Shown here: positions 1 through 8,323 of the stretch, in pieces
Numbering within the stretch: the first letter of the stretch is position 1
Layout: the number at the start of each line of letters is the position of its first letter
Origin: Actinomyces procaprae
Lineage (GTDB): Bacteria; Actinomycetota; Actinomycetes; Actinomycetales; Actinomycetaceae
NCBI RefSeq assembly: GCF_004798665.1
Contig: NZ_CP039292.1
Span: 620,001-684,000 of the forward strand
Direction of reading: 5' to 3'
Length of the DNA stretch: 64,000 nt
Translations under genes and position numbers: made by a program
Notes under the pieces: generated by a model
What the model was told of the DNA's origin: nothing
Database searches by the model: none
What the model saw: only the letters and a program-made list of their open reading frames with translations

Positions 1-643
1 GCCGCTCCGGGGCGCGCTCGGCGTCGGCGCGCCCGAGCGCTGCGGGGAGCGAGTCGAGCGTCAGGTCCGTGCCGTATGCGGGCGTTCCGGGCTGCTGGCG
101 CCACGACTCGGCCAAGGAGCCCGCGTCGAAGGCGTCGAAGCCCGTCTCCTCGACCAGTGCCATGGCCCGCTGCTTGTCGATGCTCCGGTCTGCGGCCACG
201 GGCAGGGCGATGCGTCCGGGGGTTCCCGCGGGGGTGCCCTTGGTGGCCAGTGACGCCGAGCCGATGGCGTTCCACGCCTTGGCGACGGGGCGACCCAGCT
301 GCTCGGACACCCACAGGCTTTCGACCATGCCGGCGGGCAGTAGGTCTGTGCCGTCGCGGCCCGGGTAGTAGTTCGAGGTGTCGATGACGGTCGCGTCCTC
401 GGGGAGGTCGGTCAGGAGCGGTGCCAGTGTGGGGATCGCGCTCAGCGGCACCGAGAGGATGACCACCTCGGCGCCTTCGACCGCCTGCGCGGGCGTGACG
501 GGACGGGCGCCGTCAACGAGCAGCTCGGCCGGGATGGTCTGCGGGCCGCGGGAGTTGGCGACGGCGACGTCGTGCCCGGCGGCGCTCAATGCGCGCACGA
601 TGCTGGCGCCGATATTGCCGGTTCCGATAATGCCGATCCGCAT
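1..643 (-). CDS. NADP-binding oxidoreductase, F420/NADP-reductase-like (partial, C-terminus beyond left edge)
   Basis: The reading frame runs off the left edge, so the C-terminus is missing. The ATG at 643 gives an N-terminus MRIGIIGTGNIGASIVRAL, a textbook Rossmann GxGxxG dinucleotide loop, followed later by a STxxYYPGR-like segment (SNYYPGRDG) typical of the coenzyme-F420-dependent NADP oxidoreductase/ProC-like superfamily. Members reduce small substrates or flavin-like cofactors with NAD(P)H in the cytoplasm; the substrate cannot be read from sequence. A TetR gene lies upstream on the same strand, separated by a 384-bp gap that holds an inverted array of short repeats, so common transcription is doubtful. 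Family assignment is fairly secure; exact reaction is not. Confidence 0.8.
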   Translation of the reverse strand, partial: MRIGIIGTGNIGASIVRALSAAGHDVAVANSRGPQTIPAELLVDGARPVTPAQAVEGAEVVILSVPLSAIPTLAPLLTDLPEDATVIDTSNYYPGRDGTDLLPAGMVESLWVSEQLGRPVAKAWNAIGSASLATKGTPAGTPGRIALPVAADRSIDKQRAMALVEETGFDAFDAGSLAESWRQQPGTPAYGTDLTLDSLPAALGRADAERAPER

Positions 644-834
644 GGGTGTTCCTCTCGTCGGTTGATTCGGGCACGTGGTGCGGCAGTGCTGCCCGCTACG
701 GTATTCAGAGACTCGTGACGCCTCAAGGGGTGTGGTTCTCCTCCAGGTGCTGACCTTGGAGCGGCCGATGTCGCGGAGCCCGGACCGTCCCGTACCGCCG
801 TCGCTGCCCCAGAAGTCCGCGGTGCTTGCGTCGT

Positions 835-962
835 CCCGTGTACTGCACGACCCCGGGCGGCGTTTTACGACCTTGGTGCCTGTTGCACGACCCCGGGGTG
901 GTCGTGGAATGTACCCCAAGGTCGTGAAGTGTCACCAAGGTCGTGGAATGCACTCCAGGATC
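835..962. repeat. Array of ~19-20 bp units with core GGTCGTG, in two facing orientations
   Basis: Between the TetR stop (1028) and the oxidoreductase start (643). On the right, three units read GGTCGTGGAATGTACCCCAA, then related GGTCGTGAAGTGTCACCAA and GGTCGTGGAATGCACTCCA. On the left the same core appears inverted (TGCACGACCCC, TACGACCTTGG, TGCACGACCCC). The same motif recurs at 47717-47785. No gene is seen in the rest of the 644-1027 gap. Confidence 0.75.
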
Positions 963-1027
963 GTGGTGGAGACCGCCGCCAGGACTGCGGAAACTCGGCA
1001 GCGGGTGGCGGCTCCGGGGGCCGGCGG

Positions 1028-1642
1028 CTAGGCCCTGCGCAGGTGTTCGGCGAAGTCGCGTACGACGTCGGCCATGTCGACGTCGCGGTCCAGCAGCCAC
1101 TCCGCTTGCACACCCTCAATTAGTGCAGTCAGTTGCATGGCGGCCAGGTCCAGGTCGACGTCGGTGCGCAGCCGCCCCGCGTTGCGCTCGCGCTCCAGGT
1201 CGGTGCGCACTGCGGCCCGGAAGCGTTGGGCGAGGCCCACGATGTAGTCATGTGCGGGATGGTCTGGATTGACCGCCTCGGCGCGCATGACGGCGTCGAG
1301 CTGGATGAGGCCCGGAATCGAGGCGTTGTGCTCCATGATCAGGGGGAGCGCTTCAAGCAGGCCGTGCTCGGCGAACAGGGCGGCCCGCCACTCCGACTCG
1401 GCCTCCTCGCGCCGCTTCAGAACCGCCTCAAGCAGCTTCTCCTTCTTGCCGAAGTGGTGGCGCAGCAGAGTGTGGCTCACTCCGACGGCGTCGGCGATCT
1501 GACGCAGCGAGAGGTTGTTGTAGCCCTGCTCGGCGAAGACCTCCATGGCCGCGTCGGTGATGGCGGCGCGGCGACGCTCCCCGTTGGCGTAGCGCGTGCG
1601 CCCGTCCGGAGGGGCGACGGCGTCGGAAGCGGACACTGTCAA
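1028..1642 (-). CDS. TetR-family transcriptional regulator
   Basis: A 204-residue protein, normal length for TetR repressors. Residues about 22-68 hold the helix-turn-helix (AITDAAMEVFAEQGYNNLS, then LRQIADAVGVSHTLLRHHFG and KKEKLLEAV), which is the signature of the family; the rest is an all-helical ligand-binding and dimerisation domain. The TTG at 1642 gives MTVSAS; a GTG six bases downstream is an equally possible start. It is divergent from the MFS carrier/beta-glycosidase pair beginning at 1943, and by analogy with such pairs probably represses them and itself, responding to a beta-glucoside or its product. That role is inferred from position only. Confidence 0.88.
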   Translation of the reverse strand: MTVSASDAVAPPDGRTRYANGERRRAAITDAAMEVFAEQGYNNLSLRQIADAVGVSHTLLRHHFGKKEKLLEAVLKRREEAESEWRAALFAEHGLLEALPLIMEHNASIPGLIQLDAVMRAEAVNPDHPAHDYIVGLAQRFRAAVRTDLERERNAGRLRTDVDLDLAAMQLTALIEGVQAEWLLDRDVDMADVVRDFAEHLRRA

Positions 1643-1803
1643 CCTCGTCTCTGGCCGGTCGTGTGTGCGGGGGGCGGGCCTGTGCGGTAACGGTCGGCCC
1701 GGGTGGCGATCCTAGTTGATCGTCGTGCGGGGCGGTCCGGTGTGGCGGAGCCGTCCGGTGTGGCGCAGGGTGCGGGTGGTCGGGCGGGCGCGCCGAAGAA
1801 AGG

Positions 1804-1866
1804 TGATGTAGACCGAATTGGAAGTGATGTAGATCTTGACCAAGGTGGTGCAACTTGAGCTATGGT
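1804..1866 (+). promoter_or_regulatory. Probable promoter/operator of the MFS carrier and glycosidase genes
   Basis: Two direct copies of GTGATGTAGA (1804 and 1824, 20 bp apart) are followed by TTGACC (1836-1841) and TATGGT (1861-1866), a possible -35/-10 pair with a long 19-bp spacer. The direct repeats, on one helical face, could be the TetR site. Nothing else was recognised in the 300-bp divergent gap. Confidence 0.4.
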
Positions 1867-1942
1867 GGTACGGACAGGCGCTGCGGCTCCCGTGAGCGCG
1901 TCGTAGCCGGCACTGCCGCCGGCCGCATATCAAGGACGATCA

Positions 1943-3316
1943 ATGACCACCCCACCCAGCACCAGGCACGAAGGTGCCGAAGACGCCTACACCTCCGCCG
2001 TCGTCGAGGGCTATGAGCCTCGTGGCGGTGAGGGCATGTACTCCGCGCAGGCCGCCCCCATGAGCCCGGAGGAAGAGGAGGCCGCCCGCATCACCGCCAA
2101 GTTCGGCAACCCGCGCAAGACGATCTGGCTGGTGCTTGTCGCCGCCATCGGCGGCTACATCATGATGATGGGCATGGGCACGGCTCTGCAGCTGCGCCTG
2201 AGCGTCATCGATGAGGGGCTGGCCACCCTGGTCTACTCGCGGGCCACGTCCCTGTCCGCCCTGCTCATGCTCGCCGTGGTCCCGATCGTGGGGGCACTGA
2301 GTGACCGCACTCTCCTGCGCTTCGGCCGCCGTCGCCCCTGGATCGTAGGCGGCTACCTCGTCGCCTTCACATGCTTCCTCGTCATCGGATACTCGGCGAG
2401 CTCCATCGTCATCATCGGCGCCTACATCGTCGGCATCGCCTCCGCCCAGGCCGGATTCAACGCCTATTCCGTCATTCCCGTCGAAGGCGTTCCCGCCAAC
2501 ATGCGTGGACGCATCATGGGCTTCATGGGCCTGTGCGGCGCACTCGCGATGAGCGCCGGGTCCTACATCGCCGGCGCCCTCGTCGACATCTCCACCATCC
2601 TGCTCATGACTGTTCCCCCGGCGCTCGCGATCATCAGTGCCCTGCCGCTCCTGCTCCTCTACAAGGACCCGCAGCACAGCCGCGAGGAGATCCCGCAGGG
2701 CGGCACCCTGGACATGTTCGCCCACATGTTCGTCAACCCGGTCAAGCACCCGAACTTCGGCATTGTCTGGCTCGCACGCTTCCTCGCCGGCGCGGGCATG
2801 GCGGCCTTCCTCGGATTCTTCGTCCTCTACCTCATCATCGGCCTGCACATGAGCCCCGCGGAGGCGGGTGCCCAGGCCGGGCACCTGTCCCTTATGAGCG
2901 CCCCCGTGTCCATCGTCGTATTCATCGGCTCCGGCTGGATCTCCGACAAGCTCGGCATGCTCAGGCCCCTCGTCGCCCTCGCCGCCATCATCATGGCGGT
3001 CGGCCTGATCGTCGCCGCCACATCCACCACGGTCGCCGGATTCACGGTTGCCTGGATGATCTTCGCCGTCGGCCAGCCCATGTACCTGACGGTAGACCTC
3101 GCCCTGTGCGCCAAGGTCCTGCCCAACGAGGCCGACGCGGGCAAGGACATGGCCGTGTTCGGTCTCGCACTCAACCTCGGAAACGTGCTGGTGCCGGCCG
3201 TTGCCCCGACGCTGCTCGGCCCGGCGTCGAACAACTACCCGTTGCTGTGGGGCACGGCTGCTGCGCTCGTCTTCGCAGGCGCCCTGCTCATGCCGTTCGT
3301 CAGGGGCGTCAAGTAA
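1943..3316 (+). CDS. MFS / sugar:cation-symporter-like transporter
   Basis: A 457-residue polytopic membrane protein. After a hydrophilic, acidic N-terminal tail of about 65 residues there are some 12 hydrophobic segments beginning with IWLVLVAAIGGYIMMMG. The loop RFGRRRPWIVGGYL after the second segment is the GRRRPW-type signature seen in glycoside/sucrose symporter-like MFS members. The gene is followed by a family-1 beta-glycosidase 135 bp downstream, so it most likely imports an aryl- or alkyl-beta-glucoside or disaccharide that the enzyme then cleaves in the cytoplasm. The substrate is inferred. A 14-bp-stem hairpin separates the two genes and may set their expression ratio. Confidence 0.85.
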   Translation: MTTPPSTRHEGAEDAYTSAVVEGYEPRGGEGMYSAQAAPMSPEEEEAARITAKFGNPRKTIWLVLVAAIGGYIMMMGMGTALQLRLSVIDEGLATLVYSRATSLSALLMLAVVPIVGALSDRTLLRFGRRRPWIVGGYLVAFTCFLVIGYSASSIVIIGAYIVGIASAQAGFNAYSVIPVEGVPANMRGRIMGFMGLCGALAMSAGSYIAGALVDISTILLMTVPPALAIISALPLLLLYKDPQHSREEIPQGGTLDMFAHMFVNPVKHPNFGIVWLARFLAGAGMAAFLGFFVLYLIIGLHMSPAEAGAQAGHLSLMSAPVSIVVFIGSGWISDKLGMLRPLVALAAIIMAVGLIVAATSTTVAGFTVAWMIFAVGQPMYLTVDLALCAKVLPNEADAGKDMAVFGLALNLGNVLVPAVAPTLLGPASNNYPLLWGTAAALVFAGALLMPFVRGVK

Positions 3317-3321
3317 CCGTG

Positions 3322-3359
3322 CCGACGACGACGGTCTGCCGCGCCACCGTCGTCGTCGG
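3322..3359 (+). terminator. Strong hairpin between carrier and glycosidase genes (terminator or attenuator)
   Basis: Perfect 14-bp arms CCGACGACGACGGT (3322-3335) and ACCGTCGTCGTCGG (3346-3359) with a 10-base loop, starting 5 bp after the carrier stop codon. No U-run follows, so partial termination or mRNA-end stabilisation is as likely as full termination. Confidence 0.6.
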
Positions 3360-3451
3360 CCGGCCGGGCGGATTCGGCCCGGCAGCGACCCGACGTCGCA
3401 CCCGCTGCGGCTTCCCCCAACCACCCAATACACGACGGAGATAATCACCTC

Positions 3452-4741
3452 ATGACCACCCCTGCATCCGCACCCGCCCCGACCGCCCCCGCCCCGTCCT
3501 TCCCCGAGGGCTTCCTGTGGGGCACCGCCACCGCCTCCCACCAGGTGGAGGGCGGCAACGTCAACAACGACGTCTGGCTGTACGAGCACGTACCGGGCAC
3601 CATGTACGCCGAGTCCTCCGGGGACGCCTGCGACCACTACACCCGCTACCGGGAGGACATCGCCCTGCTCGCCTCCCTGGGGCTGAACTCCTACCGCTTC
3701 TCCCTGGAGTGGAGCCGCATCGAGCCGGCCGAGGGCGAGTTCTCCGCCGTCGCCATCGCCCACTACCGCGACATGCTGCGCGCCTGCCGCGAGCACGGGC
3801 TCACCCCGCTGGTGACGTACCACCACTTCACCTCCCCGCAGTGGCTCATCGCCCGCGGCGGCTGGGAGGACGCCGACACCCCCGCCCTATTCGCCCGCTA
3901 CTGCCGTCGCGTCACCGAGGAGCTCGGCGACCTGTTCGACATCGCCTGCACCATGAATGAGCCGAACCTCGCCATCCTGCTGGGCGAGATGGGCATGTGT
4001 GAGCGGGAGCCCGCCCAGCGGTTCGGTAATCCCACCTGGGAGGGCGCCGCCCGCGCCCTGGGGACGACGGCGGACAAGGTCGCCGGCTTCCAGCTGTCGG
4101 CCACGCCCCAGGCCTACGAGATCAAGTGCGCCGCCCACAAGGCCGCTGTCCAGGCCATCAAGGCGGTCAAGCCCGAGATGCAGGTCGGCTGGACGCTGGC
4201 CAACTCCGACTTCCACGCGGCCCCCGGCGGCGAGGAGCGGGTGGCGCGCATGAACGAGGAGAACAACCTGCGCTACCTGCGCGTGAGTGAGGGTGATGAC
4301 TTCGTCGGGCTGCAGACCTACAACCGCACGGTGCTGGGCCCCGACGGGCCGGTGCCGCCCGAGGAGGGCGCCGTGCTCAACCAGGGCGGGGAGGAGATCT
4401 GGCCCTGGGCGATCGGTGCCGTGGTCCGGCAGGCCTGGGACGCGGTCAAGATGCCGATCTACGTCACCGAGAATGGGTTGAACACGGAGGACGACGCCCA
4501 GCGGGTGGACTTCCTGCGCACCGCCATCGGTGAGGTCGGTGCCGCGATCGCCGACGGCGTGGACGTGCGCGGCTACATGTGCTGGTCGGCCATGGACAAC
4601 TTCGAGTGGATCTTCGGCTACGGTCCCAAGTTCGGCATCATCGCCGTCGACCGGGACACCCAGGCGCGCACTCCCAAGCCCAGCGCCCATGTGCTCGGGG
4701 AGATCGCCCTGTCCAACGGGGCGTGCCTGAGCCGGGACTGA
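3452..4741 (+). CDS. Glycoside hydrolase family 1 (beta-glucosidase / 6-phospho-beta-glucosidase type)
   Basis: The 429-residue length and the ordered GH1 landmarks are clear: N-terminal FPEGFLWGTATASHQVEG, the acid/base glutamate in TMNEPN (E170), and the nucleophile glutamate in YVTENG (E339), followed by an aromatic aglycone-side segment (MDNFEWIFGYGPKFGI). It hydrolyses beta-glycosidic bonds with retention of configuration. No signal peptide is present, so it acts in the cytoplasm on what the neighbouring MFS carrier brings in; with an MFS rather than a PTS carrier next door, an unphosphorylated glucoside is the more likely substrate. The protein is slightly shorter than typical bacterial GH1 enzymes (about 450 residues). 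ATG start is preceded by GGAGATAATC. Confidence 0.93.
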   Translation: MTTPASAPAPTAPAPSFPEGFLWGTATASHQVEGGNVNNDVWLYEHVPGTMYAESSGDACDHYTRYREDIALLASLGLNSYRFSLEWSRIEPAEGEFSAVAIAHYRDMLRACREHGLTPLVTYHHFTSPQWLIARGGWEDADTPALFARYCRRVTEELGDLFDIACTMNEPNLAILLGEMGMCEREPAQRFGNPTWEGAARALGTTADKVAGFQLSATPQAYEIKCAAHKAAVQAIKAVKPEMQVGWTLANSDFHAAPGGEERVARMNEENNLRYLRVSEGDDFVGLQTYNRTVLGPDGPVPPEEGAVLNQGGEEIWPWAIGAVVRQAWDAVKMPIYVTENGLNTEDDAQRVDFLRTAIGEVGAAIADGVDVRGYMCWSAMDNFEWIFGYGPKFGIIAVDRDTQARTPKPSAHVLGEIALSNGACLSRD

Positions 4742-4789
4742 GGCGAGTGGCCCGCAGCCCCGCGCCCCCGCGCCCCCGCAGCCCCCGCC

Positions 4790-4852
4790 GAGGTCGGTAG
4801 ATCTTACGTACTGAGTTCGGTAGTTGTTACGTGCCGAGGTCGGTAGTTGTGG
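4790..4852 (+). repeat. Tandem array, 3 units of 23 bp, core GAGGTCGGTAG
   Basis: Units begin at 4790, 4813 and 4836 (GAGGTCGGTAGATCTTACGT, GAGTTCGGTAGTTGTTACGT, GAGGTCGGTAGTTGT). It starts 48 bp after the GH1 stop and reads in the same sense. Related arrays lie at 12078, 40836, 48449, 53166 and 59911. Confidence 0.85.
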
Positions 4853-4919
4853 GCTGTGGGGCTGCGCCTGTTCTCGGGTTGCGCGGTGTCATCGGGAGCC
4901 GCGGCGGCGGGCAGCAAGA

Positions 4920-4946
4920 AGGGCGAGGACCTCTTCGTCCTCGCCC
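4920..4946 (-). terminator. Hairpin terminator downstream of the 30-codon ORF
   Basis: Perfect arms GGGCGAGGAC and GTCCTCGCCC around a 6-7 base loop. It lies 83 bp beyond the stop of the small minus-strand ORF at 5029-5121 and could also stop read-through from the rhamnoside genes or from the plus-strand glycosidase. Confidence 0.6.
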
Positions 4947-5028
4947 CGTATAATCCGTGGCCTCATGGCCGTCGCGGGAGCGCCCGCGGGGTGAGCCGCG
5001 TCAGGCGGTCACCGTGTTGCAGTCGCTT

Positions 5029-5121
5029 TCAGCGCTGCTCGTTCTCGGCGGCAATCGCACGCTCGAGCTCACGCTCACGGGCGGCGGCGGCGCGGACGGC
5101 CAGATCGATGTCGAAGAACAT
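5029..5121 (-). CDS. Putative small protein (30 residues), amphipathic/charged helix
   Basis: A 30-codon frame starting ATG at 5121 with a good Shine-Dalgarno sequence (AAAGGAACCGAACATG) and ending TGA at 5029. The product begins MFFDIDLAVRAAAARE and continues with alternating Arg/Glu and Ala ending ENEQR, strongly predicted as one charged helix. A compact hairpin terminator follows. It stands alone between the end of the rhamnosidase gene (stop 5311) and the glycosidase repeats. I do not recognise a family; the RBS plus the terminator is the main evidence that it is translated. It could instead be a leader peptide or the tail of an unrecognised small RNA. Confidence 0.5.
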   Translation of the reverse strand: MFFDIDLAVRAAAARERELERAIAAENEQR

Positions 5122-5310
5122 GTTCGGTTCCTTTCGGTTGAGTTCTCCCGGCCGGTTCTTCGACCGGGGCCGGCTGGCTGTTCCTGCCGACGCCCATAAA
5201 TGTACCTATCGGTCGGCACCCGATCCAGTTCTGAGAGTGTGCAGTCTGTCATGCTTTCAGTAACTCCATGAAACAAGTTGCAGCCTGTGCTCCAGGCTCG
5301 CCCGCGGCGG

Positions 5311-8259
5311 TTATGCGACCAGCACCGTGCGCCCACTGGTCAGCTCGCGCAGGTCGCCGTTGGGCGTCACGAGCTCTCCGGTGACGCCGGACGGCAGGGT
5401 CACCTCGTAGTGCACGGTGGAGTCGGGAGCTGCGAGCCCTGCGGCTGCGGCGTCAGCGGCAGCCTCCGCGCTGTTCGCGTCCTGCGCCGCCCGGTCGACG
5501 CGCTCCCAGGCGACCTCCACCCGGCCGAAGGGCGTGTCCCTGTGTGAGCGCGCCCAGGACACTGGCCCGCCGGTCAGCGGCGCCACCCGCACCCGTCGGT
5601 AGCCGGGCGCCAACGGGGAGATCCCGCCCAGGCGGCGGAACAACCAGTCATCCACGCAACCGAAGGCGTAGTGGTTGAAGCTCATCGCCCCCACGGTCCC
5701 GTCCGGGGCGACCGCGTCCCAGGACTCCCAGATCGTGGTCGCCCCCTCGGCCACCTCATACAGCCAGGACGGCACCGTGTCCTGCATGAGCACCGCCCAG
5801 GCCGCGTCCGCATGCCCGGAGTCGACCAGCACGTCCAGCAGGAACGGCACCGACAGGAAGCCGGTGTCCAGGTGGTCGCCTGCCTCATGCACCAGCCGCA
5901 CCAGCCGGTCCGCCACGGCCCGACGCCGCGCGCCGCCGTCCGGATCGTCGGCACCGACGATGTCGAAGGCGAGCGCCAGCACGTACATGCCCTGCAGGTC
6001 CGGGGCCATGGCGCCGTCGGCACCGATGTACTCCGCGGCCACCGCGGCCCGTACCGCCTCCCAGCGCTCCCGATAGGCGGCCGCGTCGTCCGAGTGCCCG
6101 AGGACCTGCGCCACTTGGGCGAGGGTGCGCAGCGCCTCGGCGTGGAAGGCGGCGCCGACGAACTCGCTGGTCAGGTGCGGCGCCGTCATGATCGCGTCCT
6201 GGGCACCACTGGACAGGGTCGAGGGCGCCAGCCAGTCGCCGAAGTGCATGCGCGAGTTCCACAGCAGCCGCTGCCGGGCGGCAGCGGCGTCGTCGAGCCC
6301 GTCCCAGCCGGAGGTGCGGTCCGTGTCCTCCCAGTCGCTGCCACGCAGGCGGGGCGGCAGCTCGGTGGCGGCCTGCCGCGACTGCATCTCCACCCAGGCT
6401 TGCATGGCCGGGTAGTTGGCGCGCAGGGTGTGGACGTCGCCGTAGCGCTCCCACAGGGTAAGCGGCACACGGATGATCGCGTCGCCCCAGCCGGCCGCGG
6501 CGGTGATGCCGCCGATGCCGGGCTGTCCCTCCATGGCCGCCTGCCGCGGGGCGAAGGGGGAGATGATGACCACGCGGCCGTCGGCGAGCTGGTCTGCGCG
6601 CACGTTGCGCAGCCAGCGGGCCAGGAAGGTGTGCACCTGGGCGTTGTTGGTGGCGGCAGGGGCGAAGACCTGGATGTCGCCGGTCCAGCCGACGCGCTCC
6701 CGCTGCGGGCAGTCGGTGGGGATGGACAGGAAGTTGGCGCGCTGGGACCACACCGTGTTGGTGTGCAGCCGGTTCAGGCGCTCATCGGAGCAGGTGAAGT
6801 CGCCCGCCGGCTCCAGGTCCGAGCCGACGACGACGGCGACCGCGTCACCCGCCCGCAGCTCGCCGGGGTAGCCGGTCACCCGCGCGTAGCGGAAGCCGTG
6901 GAAGGTGAAGGTCGGCTCGTAGGTCTCGGGATCCTGGGGCGTGCCCGTGCCGGCCAGGATCCAGACGTCGCGCTGATCCTTGTTCGGGCCCTGCACGTTG
7001 GAGAAGAAGTTGCCGTCGGCGTCCAGGTGCTCGGAGTGCTCCAGGGTGATCTCGGTGCCGACCGGGCCTACGGCGCGCAGCCGCACCCGCCCGGCGATCA
7101 CCTGCGCGAAGTCCAGCACCGTCTCCCCGGCCGGGGTGGTGATCACCCGGGCGGCGGGCAGCTCCAGCAGGCGGCGCACCGGTTCACCGCGGAAGGGCTC
7201 CAGGACGGTGGCCGGGTCCAGCTCGGCGGTCGGGATGATGCGCACCGGATCCCAGTCCGAGTCGTCGAAGCCGGGGCGGTCCCAGCCGACGACGGCGGCC
7301 GCGAGCCGGTCGTCACGCTTCTCGCCGATCATGATGTCGCTGTAGCGCAGCGGCCCGGACTCGGTGCAGCGGGCGTTGGCGGCTGGCCCCCAGGTTAGGT
7401 GGGTGCCGTCGGCCCGGGTGATCGACAGCTGCCACCAGCCGCGCAGCAGGGTGCCGTACTGGCCGGACTCCCCGGTGATGGTGGCCCGGCCGGCGAACCA
7501 GCCGTCGCCCAGGCGCAGGCCGAGGGTGTGGGGCCGGGGCGCCCCGGCGGGGTCCGCCAGGAGGGCGGTGACGTCGTGGACCTCGAACTCGGTGTAGGTG
7601 TGGTAGCTGGTCCACCCCGGTGCCAGCACGGTGTCGCCCACCGCGGCGCCGTCGATACTCGCCTCGATCACGCCCTGAGCGCTCAAGTACAGGCGGGCGC
7701 GGGTGATCGGGGCGGCGTGGACGTCGGCGCGGGGCAGATCCTGACGCACGAGCTTGACCGGGTGCAGCTTGTCCCCGGCCGGTACCGGTTCCTGCGGGGT
7801 GAACAGGGTGGCGAAGGAGGCCTCCGGCTCCAGTTCCACCGGCGTCTGGGCCGGCTCCACCCAGTCGGCGACGACGTCGGCCCCGTCCAGCAGGGAGGTG
7901 GAGAAGGCCGAGTCGGCCCAGGGTGAGGGCTTGGCGTTGGCGGCGGAGTCGGTCCAGATGCGTACCCGCCAGGTGTAGTCCGCATCCGAGGTCAGGGGCT
8001 CGCCGTCGTAGGGCAGCCAGGGCGAGGCGGGCGGGTCGGGGATCTCCACGCGGCCGGTGGCCCACACCGGCGGCTCGACGGCGGTGCCGGTGGCCGGGTC
8101 GAGGCCGCGCACCTGCAGTTCGTAGGCGCTCGCGGGTGCCTCGCCCGGCACCTGCCAGGACAGCACCGGCCGCGGCACCGCCACTCCGAGCGGGGCGTGC
8201 TGGTGGTCGACGGTCAGGTTGACGGGGGCGGGTGCGGGACCGGTTTGGGTGATCTGCAT
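5311..8259 (-). CDS. Alpha-L-rhamnosidase, GH78
   Basis: A 982-residue multidomain enzyme. The N-terminal ~170 residues (VNLTVDHQHAPLGVAVPRPVLSW, fibronectin-like rhamnosidase N-domain in family members) lead into carbohydrate-binding beta domains, and the (alpha/alpha)6 catalytic domain begins near residue 480 with the GH78 signature SIPTDCPQRERVGWTGD at about residues 508-525, whose acidic residues include the general acid. The beta-sandwich C-terminal domain closes the protein. It removes terminal alpha-L-rhamnose from glycosides. No signal peptide is visible, so action is presumably on imported rhamnosides. Start ATG has RBS AAGGAG. It is the last gene of the rhamnose cluster, 64 bp after the GH106-like gene. 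Confidence 0.92.
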   Translation of the reverse strand: MQITQTGPAPAPVNLTVDHQHAPLGVAVPRPVLSWQVPGEAPASAYELQVRGLDPATGTAVEPPVWATGRVEIPDPPASPWLPYDGEPLTSDADYTWRVRIWTDSAANAKPSPWADSAFSTSLLDGADVVADWVEPAQTPVELEPEASFATLFTPQEPVPAGDKLHPVKLVRQDLPRADVHAAPITRARLYLSAQGVIEASIDGAAVGDTVLAPGWTSYHTYTEFEVHDVTALLADPAGAPRPHTLGLRLGDGWFAGRATITGESGQYGTLLRGWWQLSITRADGTHLTWGPAANARCTESGPLRYSDIMIGEKRDDRLAAAVVGWDRPGFDDSDWDPVRIIPTAELDPATVLEPFRGEPVRRLLELPAARVITTPAGETVLDFAQVIAGRVRLRAVGPVGTEITLEHSEHLDADGNFFSNVQGPNKDQRDVWILAGTGTPQDPETYEPTFTFHGFRYARVTGYPGELRAGDAVAVVVGSDLEPAGDFTCSDERLNRLHTNTVWSQRANFLSIPTDCPQRERVGWTGDIQVFAPAATNNAQVHTFLARWLRNVRADQLADGRVVIISPFAPRQAAMEGQPGIGGITAAAGWGDAIIRVPLTLWERYGDVHTLRANYPAMQAWVEMQSRQAATELPPRLRGSDWEDTDRTSGWDGLDDAAAARQRLLWNSRMHFGDWLAPSTLSSGAQDAIMTAPHLTSEFVGAAFHAEALRTLAQVAQVLGHSDDAAAYRERWEAVRAAVAAEYIGADGAMAPDLQGMYVLALAFDIVGADDPDGGARRRAVADRLVRLVHEAGDHLDTGFLSVPFLLDVLVDSGHADAAWAVLMQDTVPSWLYEVAEGATTIWESWDAVAPDGTVGAMSFNHYAFGCVDDWLFRRLGGISPLAPGYRRVRVAPLTGGPVSWARSHRDTPFGRVEVAWERVDRAAQDANSAEAAADAAAAGLAAPDSTVHYEVTLPSGVTGELVTPNGDLRELTSGRTVLVA

Positions 8260-8323
8260 GGGGAGCTCCTTAGTCCGGGACGGGACTTGTACGGCTGTGT
8301 TCGTCCGGGCGTGCGCGCGAGCC

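Noticed and set aside
1940..3826. 628-codon minus-strand frame opposite the MFS carrier and GH1 genes
   Set aside because: His/Gly/Arg/Asp-rich composition typical of antisense shadow frames in GC-rich DNA; both plus-strand genes have clear domains.
5671..7398. 575-codon plus-strand frame opposite the GH78 gene
   Set aside because: Low-complexity Gly/Arg/Val/His shadow; the GH78 signature motifs are on the other strand.
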